Shown here: positions 1 through 6,215 of the stretch, one piece after another
Position numbering within the stretch: the first letter of the stretch is position 1
Layout of the letters: the number at the start of each line of letters is the position of its first letter
Origin: Muribaculaceae bacterium
GTDB taxonomy: Bacteria; Bacteroidota; Bacteroidia; Bacteroidales; Muribaculaceae
NCBI GenBank assembly: GCA_029060585.1
Contig: JAIDTS010000250.1
Span: 1-8,772, forward strand
Reading direction: 5' to 3'
Length of the DNA stretch: 8,772 nt
The notes under the pieces: generated by a model
Told to the model about the DNA's origin: nothing
Database searches by the model: none
Seen by the model: the letters and a program-made list of their open reading frames with translations, nothing else
Made by a program: the position numbers and the translations under genes

Positions 1-15
1 ATGTGATATCTTGAA

Positions 16-120
16 TGAGCTATGCTCTATTTGCTATAAGCTATCAGACATCAGCTATCAGCTATCAGCTATCAGCTATCAGCTATCAGCTATCAGCCAT
101 CATCTCTTAGATATCAGTGA
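16..120. repeat. 7-bp tandem repeat array (TCAGCTA)
   Basis: Six perfect consecutive copies of TCAGCTA occupy 51-92, followed by the one-mismatch unit TCAGCCA at 93-99. The same 7-bp phase can be followed outward in decayed units: TGAGCTA (16), TGCTCTA (23), TTTGCTA (30), TAAGCTA (37), TCAGACA (44), and on the right TCAGTGA (114). The array fills most of the gap before the adaptor gene and has no spacers. I see no promoter of the TAnnTTTG type in this gap, so the adaptor is probably transcribed from further upstream. The perfect core is certain; the outer degenerate units are a reading by phase. Confidence 0.9.
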
Positions 121-178
121 GAAGATATAACAAAAACTTAAAACCTATAACTGAAGAACTTATTAAAAACATAGCCTT

Positions 179-1213
179 ATGGAACAGCATACCAACTACA
201 ACACACCGCTCCCCGACCCGACAGAGGTGAGCTCTAAAGAAAAATCCCTGATAGTGACAATCGTCATCGTGCTTCTCATAATTGCAGCGATGGCAGTCGT
301 AGGGTTTATATTCATCAAGCCGGCTCCGGACACAATTCAGGGCATGGGAGAATCGACCGAAGTGAGAATCTCAGGCAAGCTTCCCGGACGCGTCACGAAA
401 CTATACGTAGAGGAAGGACAGCGAGTAAAGGCAGGCGACACGCTCGTACATATCCACTCATCGCTCGTAGAGGCACGTCTGGCCCAGGCAGAGGCGATGG
501 AAGAAGCTTCGAAGGCAACAAACCGCAAAGTGGACGCCGGCACACGCAAGCAGATCATCAACTCGGCTCGCGACGTCATGAACCAGGCTGCCGCCGCTAC
601 GGGCATCGCGAAGAAGACCTACGACCGCATGCAGAACCTCTTCGCAAAGGGAGTGGTCAGCGAGCAGAAGCGCGACGAGGCCAAGGCGGCGTATGACGCA
701 GCCAAGGCTGGAGAAGCAGCGGCCCGCAGCCAGTATGAGCTTGCACTCGCAGGTCCGCAGGCCGAAGACAAGGCGGCAGCCGAATCGATGGTAAAGGTAG
801 CCCAGGGAGGTGTCAACGAAGTAGACGCAATTCTTGAAGACCAGTATCTGTTAGCTCCGGCCGACGGAGTGATCACGGTGGTCTATCCGAACGTCAGCGA
901 GCTCGTAGCTACAGGGGCTCCGATCATGAATCTTCAGAAAGACGACGACCACGCTGTCTTCAACGTGCGCGAGACGCTTCTGAAGGACATCACCGAGGGG
1001 ACCAAGATACGCGTCAAGATACCGGCGCTGGACAAGGAGGAGACCATGACCGTCTTCTATATCCGCGACCTCGGCACCTACGCCAACTGGCAGGCCACCA
1101 AGTCGACCGGCGACTACGATGCGCGCACCTTCCAGATAAAAGCTAAACCTGCAAAGAAAATAGAGAACTTCCGCCCCGGCATGAGCGTGGTCTACTTAGG
1201 AGTGGAGAAATAA
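179..1213 (+). CDS. HlyD/EmrA-type periplasmic adaptor (membrane fusion protein)
   Basis: The 344-residue product is a periplasmic adaptor that bridges an inner-membrane transporter to an outer-membrane TolC-like channel. Residues 1-22 are cytoplasmic, a single membrane anchor spans about 23-47, and the rest is periplasmic. A first half-lipoyl segment lies at about 62-93 (GRVTKLYVEEGQRVKAGDTL). A long Ala/Lys/Glu-rich helical hairpin follows at about 96-215, and the second half-lipoyl strand at 222-252 includes LLAPADGVIT. A beta-barrel region follows, and near the C-terminus is FRPGMSV (331-337), a typical adaptor motif. Length is normal for the family. The ATG at 179 directly precedes the membrane anchor and no earlier in-frame start is evident. 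The two permeases just downstream make a YhiI/YhhJ-like ABC export system more likely than an RND or MFS system. The substrate cannot be told from sequence. Confidence 0.93.
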   Translation: MEQHTNYNTPLPDPTEVSSKEKSLIVTIVIVLLIIAAMAVVGFIFIKPAPDTIQGMGESTEVRISGKLPGRVTKLYVEEGQRVKAGDTLVHIHSSLVEARLAQAEAMEEASKATNRKVDAGTRKQIINSARDVMNQAAAATGIAKKTYDRMQNLFAKGVVSEQKRDEAKAAYDAAKAGEAAARSQYELALAGPQAEDKAAAESMVKVAQGGVNEVDAILEDQYLLAPADGVITVVYPNVSELVATGAPIMNLQKDDDHAVFNVRETLLKDITEGTKIRVKIPALDKEETMTVFYIRDLGTYANWQATKSTGDYDARTFQIKAKPAKKIENFRPGMSVVYLGVEK

Positions 1214-1214
1214 T

Positions 1215-1263
1215 GATTAAAGATAAAAGATAAAAGATTAAAGATTAATTATTAAATATTAAT
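1215..1263. repeat. 7-bp tandem repeat array (GATTAAA/GATAAAA)
   Basis: Starting two bases after the adaptor stop codon, the sequence reads in 7-bp steps: GATTAAA, GATAAAA, GATAAAA, GATTAAA, GATTAAT, TATTAAA, TATTAAT. The first five units are very regular; the last two are drifted. It is AT-rich and non-coding. The same unit family recurs after the pectinesterase gene at 8615-8663. No terminator or promoter is visible between the adaptor and the first permease, which is compatible with one transcript. Confidence 0.85.
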
Positions 1264-1305
1264 TTTAATGATTGATTGGAATAAATAATTATAAAGCATA
1301 AAGAG

Positions 1306-2466
1306 ATGAGTGGATTCAAGCAAATATTCAATCGGTCGGTGAGACAACTGACCGGACGGCCGCTCTACTGGGTCGCGATGTTTGTGCTGCCCCTCCTCCT
1401 GATGCTGATGCTCACCAATATGATGGAGGAAGGACTCCCCGACAAGGTTCCGGCCGCCATCGTAGACAAGGACGGCACCTCACTGTCGAGGGAAATCACC
1501 CAGAATCTGGGAAGCCTGCAGATGGTAGACCTCGTAGACCAGAGCAATTCCTTCACCGAGGCACGCCACAAGATGCAGGAGGGTGAGATCTTCGGATTCT
1601 TCATGATACCGGAGAACTTCGAGCAGGACCTTCTCTCGGGAAAGGGACCTACGATCACCTTCTACACCAACATGACGTATTTCGTGCCGGCGTCGCTTCT
1701 CTTCAAGAGTTTCAAGACGACTGCCCTGATGTCTAAGGCGGGCATAATGTTGAATGTAGCGGAGACCGCGGGGCTTCAGGCCGACGAGGTGGTGCCGATG
1801 ATGCAACCGATCAACATAGTGAGCAGGGGACTGAACAATCCGGGGCTGAACTACGCCATCTATCTTTGCAACTCGTTCGTGCCCTGTGTCTTCCAGCTGA
1901 TGATCATGCTGATGGTGTGCTTCTCGCTGGGCGAGGAGATCAAATACGGCACGTCGCCGAAGCTCATGCGTATGGCCAACGGCAACATAATGGAGGCAAT
2001 AGCAGGGAAGATACTTCCTCAGACGATCGGATGGTGGATTATGATACTCTTCATGCAGTCGTGGCTCTATTTCTGGGAGGGGTATCCGATGCACGGGAGC
2101 TGGTGGTGGATGACAGTCAACGAACTGATGTTCGTAGTGGCGTGCCAGTGCTGCGCTATCTTCTTCTTCGGAGTCCTGCCTAACCTGAGGTTCAGCCTCT
2201 CGGTGTGCTCGCTGATGGGCATTCTCTCCTTCTCTCTTGCGGCGTTCTCCTTCCCGGTGGAAAGCATGTATGGAAGCATAGCGATCTTCAGCTACATGAT
2301 GCCGATACGCTACAACTTCCTGATCTATATCGACCAGGCCCTTAACGGCATCGACATCTGGTATTCACGCTGGTGGTATGCGGCATATATAGTCTATATG
2401 CTTCTGCCCTTCACGGTGATGTGGAAGATACGTAAGAATTTCGAGAGACCGGTTTACATACCTTAA
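1306..2466 (+). CDS. ABC-2 type transporter permease, first of a tandem pair
   Basis: This 386-residue inner-membrane protein has the ABC-2 permease plan of the YhhJ/YhiI export family. A first membrane helix lies at about 20-38, a large extracytoplasmic domain at about 40-185, and five more hydrophobic helices at about 188-208, 236-256, 271-291, 297-316 and 357-374. The extracytoplasmic domain starts with VPAAIVDKDGTSLSRE (48-63), the 'VDxDxSxLSRE' feature shared with the permease downstream. The ATG at 1306 is preceded by AAAGAG, a weak possible ribosome site, and the protein starts just before the first helix as expected. It should pair with the downstream permease and the adaptor to export a substrate. 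No ATPase (Walker A/B) gene is in the window. A cluster of cysteines (280, 282, 283) in the fourth helix is unusual but of unknown meaning. Confidence 0.9.
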   Translation: MSGFKQIFNRSVRQLTGRPLYWVAMFVLPLLLMLMLTNMMEEGLPDKVPAAIVDKDGTSLSREITQNLGSLQMVDLVDQSNSFTEARHKMQEGEIFGFFMIPENFEQDLLSGKGPTITFYTNMTYFVPASLLFKSFKTTALMSKAGIMLNVAETAGLQADEVVPMMQPINIVSRGLNNPGLNYAIYLCNSFVPCVFQLMIMLMVCFSLGEEIKYGTSPKLMRMANGNIMEAIAGKILPQTIGWWIMILFMQSWLYFWEGYPMHGSWWWMTVNELMFVVACQCCAIFFFGVLPNLRFSLSVCSLMGILSFSLAAFSFPVESMYGSIAIFSYMMPIRYNFLIYIDQALNGIDIWYSRWWYAAYIVYMLLPFTVMWKIRKNFERPVYIP

Positions 2467-2468
2467 CT

Positions 2469-2501
2469 AATTCATAATTCATAATGCATAATTGGCTACG
2501 C
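2469..2501. repeat. Dispersed AT-rich heptad repeat, copy A (ATTCATA units)
   Basis: Three 7-bp units, ATTCATA, ATTCATA and ATGCATA, start at 2470, followed by ATTGGCTACGC. A second copy at 6129-6161 matches at 32 of 33 positions, including the non-repetitive tail CTACGC; the only difference is G versus T at 2495. Sharing of the tail shows that this is a dispersed element and not just coincident AT-rich sequence. It begins two bases after the permease stop codon. Confidence 0.85.
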
Positions 2502-2514
2502 GATGAAAAATCAT

Positions 2515-2584
2515 TATGAATTTAGATTTATGAATTAGACGAAGATTATGCATTGAGAATTGAGAATTTAGAATTGAGAATTAC
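2515..2584. repeat. 7-bp tandem array (TATGAAT then GAATTGA units)
   Basis: Ten consecutive 7-bp steps fill the sequence up to one base before the second permease's ATG. The left part has TATGAAT (2515 and 2529), the reverse complement of the ATTCATA units at 2470, so the gap contains the two in opposite orientation. The right part is GAATTGA, GAATTTA, GAATTGA, GAATTAC (2557-2584). A TTG at 2553 opens an in-frame N-terminal extension through this array, but that extension would be translated repeat and is not believed. Confidence 0.8.
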
Positions 2585-2585
2585 G

Positions 2586-3779
2586 ATGGGAATATTCGTT
2601 AAATCATATATAAAGGAGCTGAAGCTGATCACTCACGATATCGGCATCATACTCTTTCTGGCGTTCCTACCACTGGCCTACCCAATAATCTACTCGCTGA
2701 TCTATAATCCGGAGCAGGTGAGAGACGTGAGGATGGTGGTGGTGGACCATGACCGGAGCGCGCTCTCACGGGAGCTTGTGCGCAACCTCGACGCGACGCA
2801 GGAGATCCGCATCATAGGCTATGCCTCCGACCTCGGGGAAGGCAAGCACGCCATGAACAGCCATAAATGCTACGGCATTCTTGAGATTCCGGAAGGGTTC
2901 GAGAAGAAAGTGGGACGCGGAGAGTCATCCCCCGCCGTCATATACGCGGAGATGAGCCTTTTGCTGCGCTACCGCGGATTTTTGGTTGCGTCAACGAATG
3001 TAGCTCAGGCTATGGGAAGCGACATCATGACTGAAAAGATCATAGAGAGCGCTCCTCTGGCAGAGACGCTTGTCACGGGAGATCCGCTTGGAGTGCAGAA
3101 TGTAGCAATGGGCAATCTTGAGTCGGGATTCGACTCGTTTATCATGCCGGGCGTGCTTGTGCTGATACTTCAACAGTGCTTGGTTCTGGCCGTAGGGATG
3201 ACGGGGGGAGCGAAGCGGGAGAAGCCGTGGCTTTACGCCGACATCGACAAGGCTACAGCCGGAGGTACGTTCAAGTCGATGGCTGGAGGGGCTCTGGCCT
3301 ATCTGACGGTCATCATAGTGCCCTGCATCTATATGCTTCACTACGTCCCGATGATGTTCAGGTTTCCTCAGGCGGGGAATCCGTGGGAGATCCAGGTGTT
3401 TATCCTTCCGATGGTGATCGGGTCGATCGCCCTTGGCATGATTCTGCAGGCGGCGTGCCGCGAGAGGGAATCGGTGTTCGTGATATGGGTTGTGACCTCT
3501 GTGGCTTTCCTGTTCCTGTCGGGCCTTACATGGCCGCGCTACGCTATGGCACCGTTCTGGAAGTGTCTGTCAGACCTTGTTCCAGCAACGTTCGGAGTCG
3601 AGGGTTTCATCAGGATGAACACTAACGGAGCGACGCTGGCACAGGTGAGCGGCGACTATATAGCGATGTGGATACAGGCTGTGGGATATTCGATAGTGGC
3701 ATTCCTCGTGCAACGGTTCTATGTCATGCCATCGCGCATCAAGGCATTGAAGGACCCCGGGCGGGTGGCTATACCTTGA
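2586..3779 (+). CDS. ABC-2 type transporter permease, second of a tandem pair
   Basis: This 397-residue permease is a diverged paralogue of the one upstream. Membrane helices are predicted at about 19-40, 185-206, 232-252, 270-290, 297-315 and 358-378, with a large extracytoplasmic domain between the first two. Shared landmarks are VVVDHDRSALSREL (51-64) against the upstream VDKDGTSLSRE, and SGLTWP (312-317), the loop motif typical of ABC-2 exporters. The ATG at 2586 is chosen as start: an in-frame TTG at 2553 would add eleven residues encoded by the heptad repeat, and the ATG gives the usual short N-terminus before helix 1. It is the last gene of the adaptor-permease-permease block and is followed by a terminator at 3850. 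The two permeases probably form a heterodimer; the ATP-hydrolysing partner must be encoded elsewhere or upstream. Confidence 0.9.
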   Translation: MGIFVKSYIKELKLITHDIGIILFLAFLPLAYPIIYSLIYNPEQVRDVRMVVVDHDRSALSRELVRNLDATQEIRIIGYASDLGEGKHAMNSHKCYGILEIPEGFEKKVGRGESSPAVIYAEMSLLLRYRGFLVASTNVAQAMGSDIMTEKIIESAPLAETLVTGDPLGVQNVAMGNLESGFDSFIMPGVLVLILQQCLVLAVGMTGGAKREKPWLYADIDKATAGGTFKSMAGGALAYLTVIIVPCIYMLHYVPMMFRFPQAGNPWEIQVFILPMVIGSIALGMILQAACRERESVFVIWVVTSVAFLFLSGLTWPRYAMAPFWKCLSDLVPATFGVEGFIRMNTNGATLAQVSGDYIAMWIQAVGYSIVAFLVQRFYVMPSRIKALKDPGRVAIP

Positions 3780-3781
3780 TA

Positions 3782-3837
3782 TTTTAGACCAAAGTACTAT
3801 AGGACAATTATTTTAGACCAGAGTTCCATAGAACAAT
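3782..3837. repeat. Two tandem copies of a 27-bp dispersed repeat
   Basis: Two direct copies (3782-3808 and 3811-3837) begin TTTTAGACCA and end ACAAT, matching at 23 of 27 positions. A third copy in the same orientation lies at 5435-5461, on the other side of rpoN. In copy 2 the inner part GTTCCATAGAAC is a small inverted repeat, but this is not kept in the other copies, so a conserved hairpin is not supported. Function unknown; a small dispersed intergenic repeat is the simplest reading. Confidence 0.8.
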
Positions 3838-3849
3838 GGCACAGAGATA

Positions 3850-3886
3850 GAGGCGAATTGGGATTTCGATTCGCCTCTTACTTTAT
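3850..3886 (+). terminator. Intrinsic terminator after the export operon
   Basis: A perfect 9-bp stem GAGGCGAAT (3850-3858) / ATTCGCCTC (3869-3877) with a 10-base loop is followed by TTACTTTAT. It lies 70 bp after the second permease, between two convergent genes, so it fits as the end of the export operon. The minus-strand tail is poorer in T, so termination of rpoN here is possible but weaker. The rest of the convergent gap (3887-3963) shows nothing recognisable. Confidence 0.75.
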
Positions 3887-3963
3887 CTTGATGATTTGGA
3901 AGAAGGCCAGTGATTATTTGCCAGAAAGAGACGCGTAAGCACACATTGTCCATCCCACTATCC

Positions 3964-5361
3964 CTAATTTTGCTGGCGGAGGCGGGCGGGGGGCAGGGAG
4001 AGGCGGTCGCGGTATTTGGCGACGGTGCGGCGGGAGATGTTCAGGCCGTCGGCTGTCAGGAGCTGAGTGATCTTTTCGTCGCTGAGGGGATGCTTCTTGT
4101 CTTCTGCATCTACCACGCGACGGATCTCGGCCTCTATCTTGCGGTTGGTGAGGGCATCGGCTTCCTCCTCTCCGGAGTTGTCGCCGACAGTGTCACTGAA
4201 GAAGAAGCGTAGGGGGAATATGCCCCACGGCAGAGCGACGTGTTTATTGGCGGTGCAACGCGAGATCACGGATGCATCCTGACCGGTCAGTTTCTCGATG
4301 TCCTTAATCATCATGGGCCGGAGACGGTAGATATCCTCCGTGTCGAAGTATTCACGCTGGAGCTTCACGATAGCCGTCACCACCGACATCATGGCCTGCT
4401 GGCGTAGCTGAAGCGAGCGGATGAAATCGCGGGCATCGTTGTAGCGGTTGAGGATGAACTCCCGGTCAGTGTTATCCTTAAGTTTCTCCACGCGTTTCTT
4501 CATGTCGGTCTCGGCCTGCGAGAAAGTCTCGCTGATACGGAGTTCGGGTATACGGTTGTTGAGGGTGATTACGGGTTCCGGACCCGATGTGTCTACGATT
4601 ACGTCGGGGATGATGGTATTTGTAGCGACCGGAGTAGAGTCGATGGATGCGCCGGGTTTGGGATCAAGTGTGCGGATAAGATCGATGGCTGCAGCGACAC
4701 GTTCGGGGGATATCCGGAGGCGCGACACGAGCAGGTGGGTATGGAGCATGGAGAATGCCTCATACTGCTCGTTGAGAATACGAAGTGCGTCGTCGCGCTC
4801 CTGCGAGGGGGGAAGGTAGTCGAGCTGCATCGAGAGGCAGTCGGCAAGGGAGACGGCTCCTACTCCGTGGGGTTCGAGAGTGCGGACTGCGGCGAGGCCC
4901 TCGTCCATGACGGACTGCGGGAGATCTATTCCCTCGGAAAACGCAAGGTCGTTGACAAGGAAGGCAGGGTCGCGCTGGAGGCGCCCATTAGAGTCAAGGT
5001 TTCCGACAATGAATCGGGCGGCAGTGAGAACGTCAGGTTCAAGATGGAGTTGGCCGAGCTGGGCCATAAGGAAATCGTAGAGGGAGGGAGAAGAGTCCGC
5101 CATGGGGATTTCGGAGTAGTCGTCGGCGGAAGAAGAAGAGCGTTGTGCGTAGGGCGTAATGCGTAGGGGGGAGGGATCCGATTCGCGGTAGGATTCGGAA
5201 TCGACGGCCTCGAGGGCAGGATTGGCCTCCATCTCGCGCTCCACCTCCTCGTCAAGTTCGGGCGCGGTCATCTCGAGCATCTTCACGAACCGAAGCTGCT
5301 GCTGGGTGAGGCGCTGGGCGAGGCGCTGCTCAATGGCTATGTTCTGCCGGGACTTTTCCAT
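3964..5361 (-). CDS. rpoN: RNA polymerase sigma-54 factor RpoN
   Basis: The 465-residue product directs RNA polymerase to -24/-12 promoters, where transcription needs an enhancer-binding AAA+ activator. The Gln/Leu-rich region I is at 8-56 (including QRLAQRLTQQQLRFVKMLEM and ANPALE). A variable acidic/Ser-rich linker lies at 57-90 and the core-binding region at about 91-280. The helix-turn-helix is at about 360-390 (ASVISRCTANKHVALPWGIF). The RpoN box ISRRTVAKYRD is at 442-452, close to the canonical form. All regions are present, so it looks functional; it is a little shorter than many family members. The ATG at 5361 places region I right at the N-terminus and the next Met (28) would remove part of it. 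It is transcribed alone, opposite to both neighbours, with a promoter abutting the start codon. No activator gene and no convincing -24/-12 promoter is in the window, so its regulon is not visible here. Confidence 0.97.
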   Translation of the reverse strand: MEKSRQNIAIEQRLAQRLTQQQLRFVKMLEMTAPELDEEVEREMEANPALEAVDSESYRESDPSPLRITPYAQRSSSSADDYSEIPMADSSPSLYDFLMAQLGQLHLEPDVLTAARFIVGNLDSNGRLQRDPAFLVNDLAFSEGIDLPQSVMDEGLAAVRTLEPHGVGAVSLADCLSMQLDYLPPSQERDDALRILNEQYEAFSMLHTHLLVSRLRISPERVAAAIDLIRTLDPKPGASIDSTPVATNTIIPDVIVDTSGPEPVITLNNRIPELRISETFSQAETDMKKRVEKLKDNTDREFILNRYNDARDFIRSLQLRQQAMMSVVTAIVKLQREYFDTEDIYRLRPMMIKDIEKLTGQDASVISRCTANKHVALPWGIFPLRFFFSDTVGDNSGEEEADALTNRKIEAEIRRVVDAEDKKHPLSDEKITQLLTADGLNISRRTVAKYRDRLSLPPARLRQQN

Positions 5362-5365
5362 AGTG

Positions 5366-5397
5366 CAAAATTACTTAATTTTCCTCAGACGGCCAAA
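5366..5397 (-). promoter_or_regulatory. Bacteroidota-type promoter for rpoN
   Basis: On the minus strand, TTTG (5397-5394) is followed after 20 bp by TAATTTTG (5373-5366), matching the Bacteroidota -33 TTTG / -7 TAnnTTTG promoter. Only four bases (CACT) separate the -7 element from the rpoN ATG. Transcription would therefore start at or within a few bases of the start codon, giving a nearly leaderless mRNA. The same 20-bp spacing is seen in the divergent promoter at 5511-5542. Inferred from sequence match only. Confidence 0.6.
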
Positions 5398-5410
5398 TTT
5401 CAGACGGCCA
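5386..5410. repeat. 10-bp direct repeat at the rpoN promoter
   Basis: CAGACGGCCA occurs twice, at 5386-5395 and 5401-5410, with a 15-bp period. The first copy overlaps the proposed -33 element of the rpoN promoter and the second lies just upstream of it. A pair of direct repeats here could be an operator, but it could also be part of a repeat mosaic, since the flanking sequence is repeat-rich. Confidence 0.6.
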
Positions 5411-5413
5411 TGG

Positions 5414-5438
5414 ACCCACGAAGTGGGTTTAGTTTTTT
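5414..5438 (+). terminator. Possible plus-strand terminator-like hairpin
   Basis: ACCCAC (5414-5419), loop GAA, GTGGGT (5423-5428), then TTAGTTTTTT. The stem is short but the T-run is good. No plus-strand gene lies just before it, so its use would be to stop plus-strand read-through antisense to rpoN before the promoter at 5511. The T-run overlaps the 27-bp repeat copy starting at 5435. Confidence 0.4.
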
Positions 5439-5461
5439 AGACCAGGGATCCAGAGAACAAT
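5435..5461. repeat. Third copy of the 27-bp dispersed repeat
   Basis: It begins TTTTAGACCAGGG and ends AGAACAAT, matching the copy at 3811-3837 at 24 of 27 positions in the same orientation. Together with the two copies at 3782-3837 it leaves rpoN lying between direct repeats about 1.6 kb apart. No transposase or target-site duplication accompanies it. Confidence 0.78.
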
Positions 5462-5468
5462 GGGGTAG

Positions 5469-5513
5469 AAAAAATATTAGGCCCCATTTTTTTGAGACGG
5501 GGCCTTAATATTT
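5469..5513 (-). terminator. Long hairpin, terminator-like on the minus strand
   Basis: The left arm (5472-5485, ending GGCCCC) pairs with the right arm (5499-5513, starting GGGGCC) over 14 bp with a single bulged T; the loop is 13 bases (5486-5498). Read on the minus strand, the stem runs into six T's (5474-5469), the form of an intrinsic terminator. Read on the plus strand, no T-run follows. No minus-strand gene is recognised upstream of it. It may shield rpoN from minus-strand read-through, or end a short minus-strand transcript that I cannot identify. Confidence 0.6.
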
Positions 5514-5542
5514 GGAGGTGTTAAATAAAAGTTGTAAATTTG
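5511..5542 (+). promoter_or_regulatory. Bacteroidota-type promoter for the phosphatase-MATE-pectinesterase genes
   Basis: TTTG (5511-5514), a 20-bp spacer, then TAAATTTG (5535-5542), an exact fit to TTTG/TAnnTTTG. Transcription would begin near 5547-5550, leaving a leader of roughly 85-90 bases before the ATG at 5636, which contains the palindrome at 5565-5585. The -33 element overlaps the outer end of the long hairpin (5472-5513). This is the only convincing promoter I see for the downstream plus-strand genes. Confidence 0.68.
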
Positions 5543-5562
5543 TAGAGTTAAAGACAGATGTG

Positions 5563-5594
5563 GCGGACGCACGAGCCGTGCGTCCCTACCGGAA
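5563..5594. repeat. Dispersed palindromic repeat, copy 1 (in phosphatase leader)
   Basis: Stem GGACGCACG (5565-5573), loop AGC, stem CGTGCGTCC (5577-5585), then CTACCGGAA. A second copy at 6216-6247 matches at 31 of 32 positions; the one difference (A versus G) is in the loop, so the 9-bp stem is intact in both. Copy 1 would form a strong hairpin in the 5' leader of the phosphatase mRNA. An ATG at 5558 opens a 26-codon in-frame extension through the palindrome, which is not believed to be translated. Confidence 0.85.
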
Positions 5595-5635
5595 TTAATC
5601 AAAGAATCCGCAGATCAACATATATAAACTCGGAT

Positions 5636-6151
5636 ATGAAAAAGAATGAGATAAATAGGATGGTGAGGACCGGAGACAAGGCGAGGATCCTGTTTGTGTG
5701 CTTAGGAAATATATGCAGGAGTCCGGCGGCACACGGGGTCATGGAGCGTCTTGTGGAGGAACGAGGAGCGGCCGACCGTTTTGAGATCGACTCAGCGGGA
5801 CTATACGGCGGACACGCGGGCGATCTGCCCGACAGCAGGATGCGGGCCCATGCGCGACGCAGAGGGCTCGAGCTGACACACCGTTCGCGGCAGGTGAGGG
5901 AGTCGGATTTCGAACGCTTCGACATCATCGTGGCTATGGACGATTCGAACTACGACCGCCTGCGGGCTATGGCTCCTACGCCGGAGGATGAGAGGAAGGT
6001 AGTCAGGATGGCGGATTTCTTCACGCAGCATCCGTGGGCTGACTGCGTACCGGATCCTTATTACGACGGAGCTCAGGGATTCGAGAACGCACTGGACCTG
6101 ATAGAGGACGGTTGCAATTCGCTTTATGAATTCATAATTCATAATGCATAA
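5636..6151 (+). CDS. Low-molecular-weight protein tyrosine phosphatase
   Basis: This 171-residue cytoplasmic phosphatase removes phosphate from phosphotyrosine on proteins. The P-loop VCLGNICRSP gives the catalytic Cys22 and phosphate-binding Arg28 (CX5R followed by Ser). The general acid is Asp140 in DPYYDG (140-145), with the substrate-gating tyrosines next to it. DSAGLYGGHAGDLPDSRM (52-69) matches the family's 'SAGT...G.PxDxR' segment. The ATG at 5636 is chosen because an earlier in-frame ATG at 5558 lies in the palindromic repeat; an ATG at 5660 is also possible and would remove eight residues of a slightly long N-terminus. The last seven residues (EFIIHNA) and the stop are encoded by an AT-rich heptad repeat, so the C-terminal tail is atypical, beyond the catalytic fold. 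Such enzymes often pair with tyrosine kinases in capsule loci, but none is seen here. Confidence 0.94.
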   Translation: MKKNEINRMVRTGDKARILFVCLGNICRSPAAHGVMERLVEERGAADRFEIDSAGLYGGHAGDLPDSRMRAHARRRGLELTHRSRQVRESDFERFDIIVAMDDSNYDRLRAMAPTPEDERKVVRMADFFTQHPWADCVPDPYYDGAQGFENALDLIEDGCNSLYEFIIHNA

Positions 6152-6161
6152 TTGTCTACGC
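6129..6161. repeat. Dispersed AT-rich heptad repeat, copy B (overlaps phosphatase 3' end)
   Basis: Units ATTCATA, ATTCATA, ATGCATA start at 6130 and are followed by ATTGTCTACGC; 32 of 33 bases match copy A at 2469-2501. Here the element overlaps the phosphatase gene: 6129-6151 is coding and includes the TAA stop. In copy A the element begins just after the stop codon of the upstream permease. Confidence 0.87.
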
Positions 6162-6215
6162 AATATGGGGACTCTGACGCTCGGATCCATCACTTTGGAG
6201 GCGTGACGGACTCGG

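Noticed and set aside
16..120. Short repeats that might suggest a CRISPR array
   Set aside because: The units are 7 bp and directly adjacent with no spacers; no cas genes are nearby.
1480..2094. Long minus-strand open frame (204 codons) opposite the first permease
   Set aside because: Its translation is rich in His, Arg and Leu without any domain-like pattern, and it lies wholly antisense to a clear permease gene.
2553..2585. TTG start giving an eleven-residue longer second permease
   Set aside because: The extension is translated heptad repeat; the ATG at 2586 gives a normal N-terminus before the first helix.
3176..3625. Plus-strand open frame inside the second permease
   Set aside because: It is a shifted-frame shadow of the permease with no recognisable fold or start context.
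3837..3852. TGGCAC as a sigma-54 (-24/-12) promoter next to rpoN
   Set aside because: The required GC at the -12 position is absent at the correct spacing, and the site lies between convergent genes.
3910..5166. Plus-strand open frames (3910-4212, 4735-5166) opposite rpoN
   Set aside because: They are antisense to strongly conserved rpoN regions and carry no motif of their own.
3782..5461. rpoN as cargo of a transposon, because of the flanking repeats
   Set aside because: There is no transposase, no terminal inverted repeats and no target duplication, and rpoN is a core gene of normal composition.
5558..5635. Earlier ATG for the tyrosine phosphatase
   Set aside because: The extra 26 codons run through the palindromic repeat and leader; homologous sequence begins only near the P-loop.
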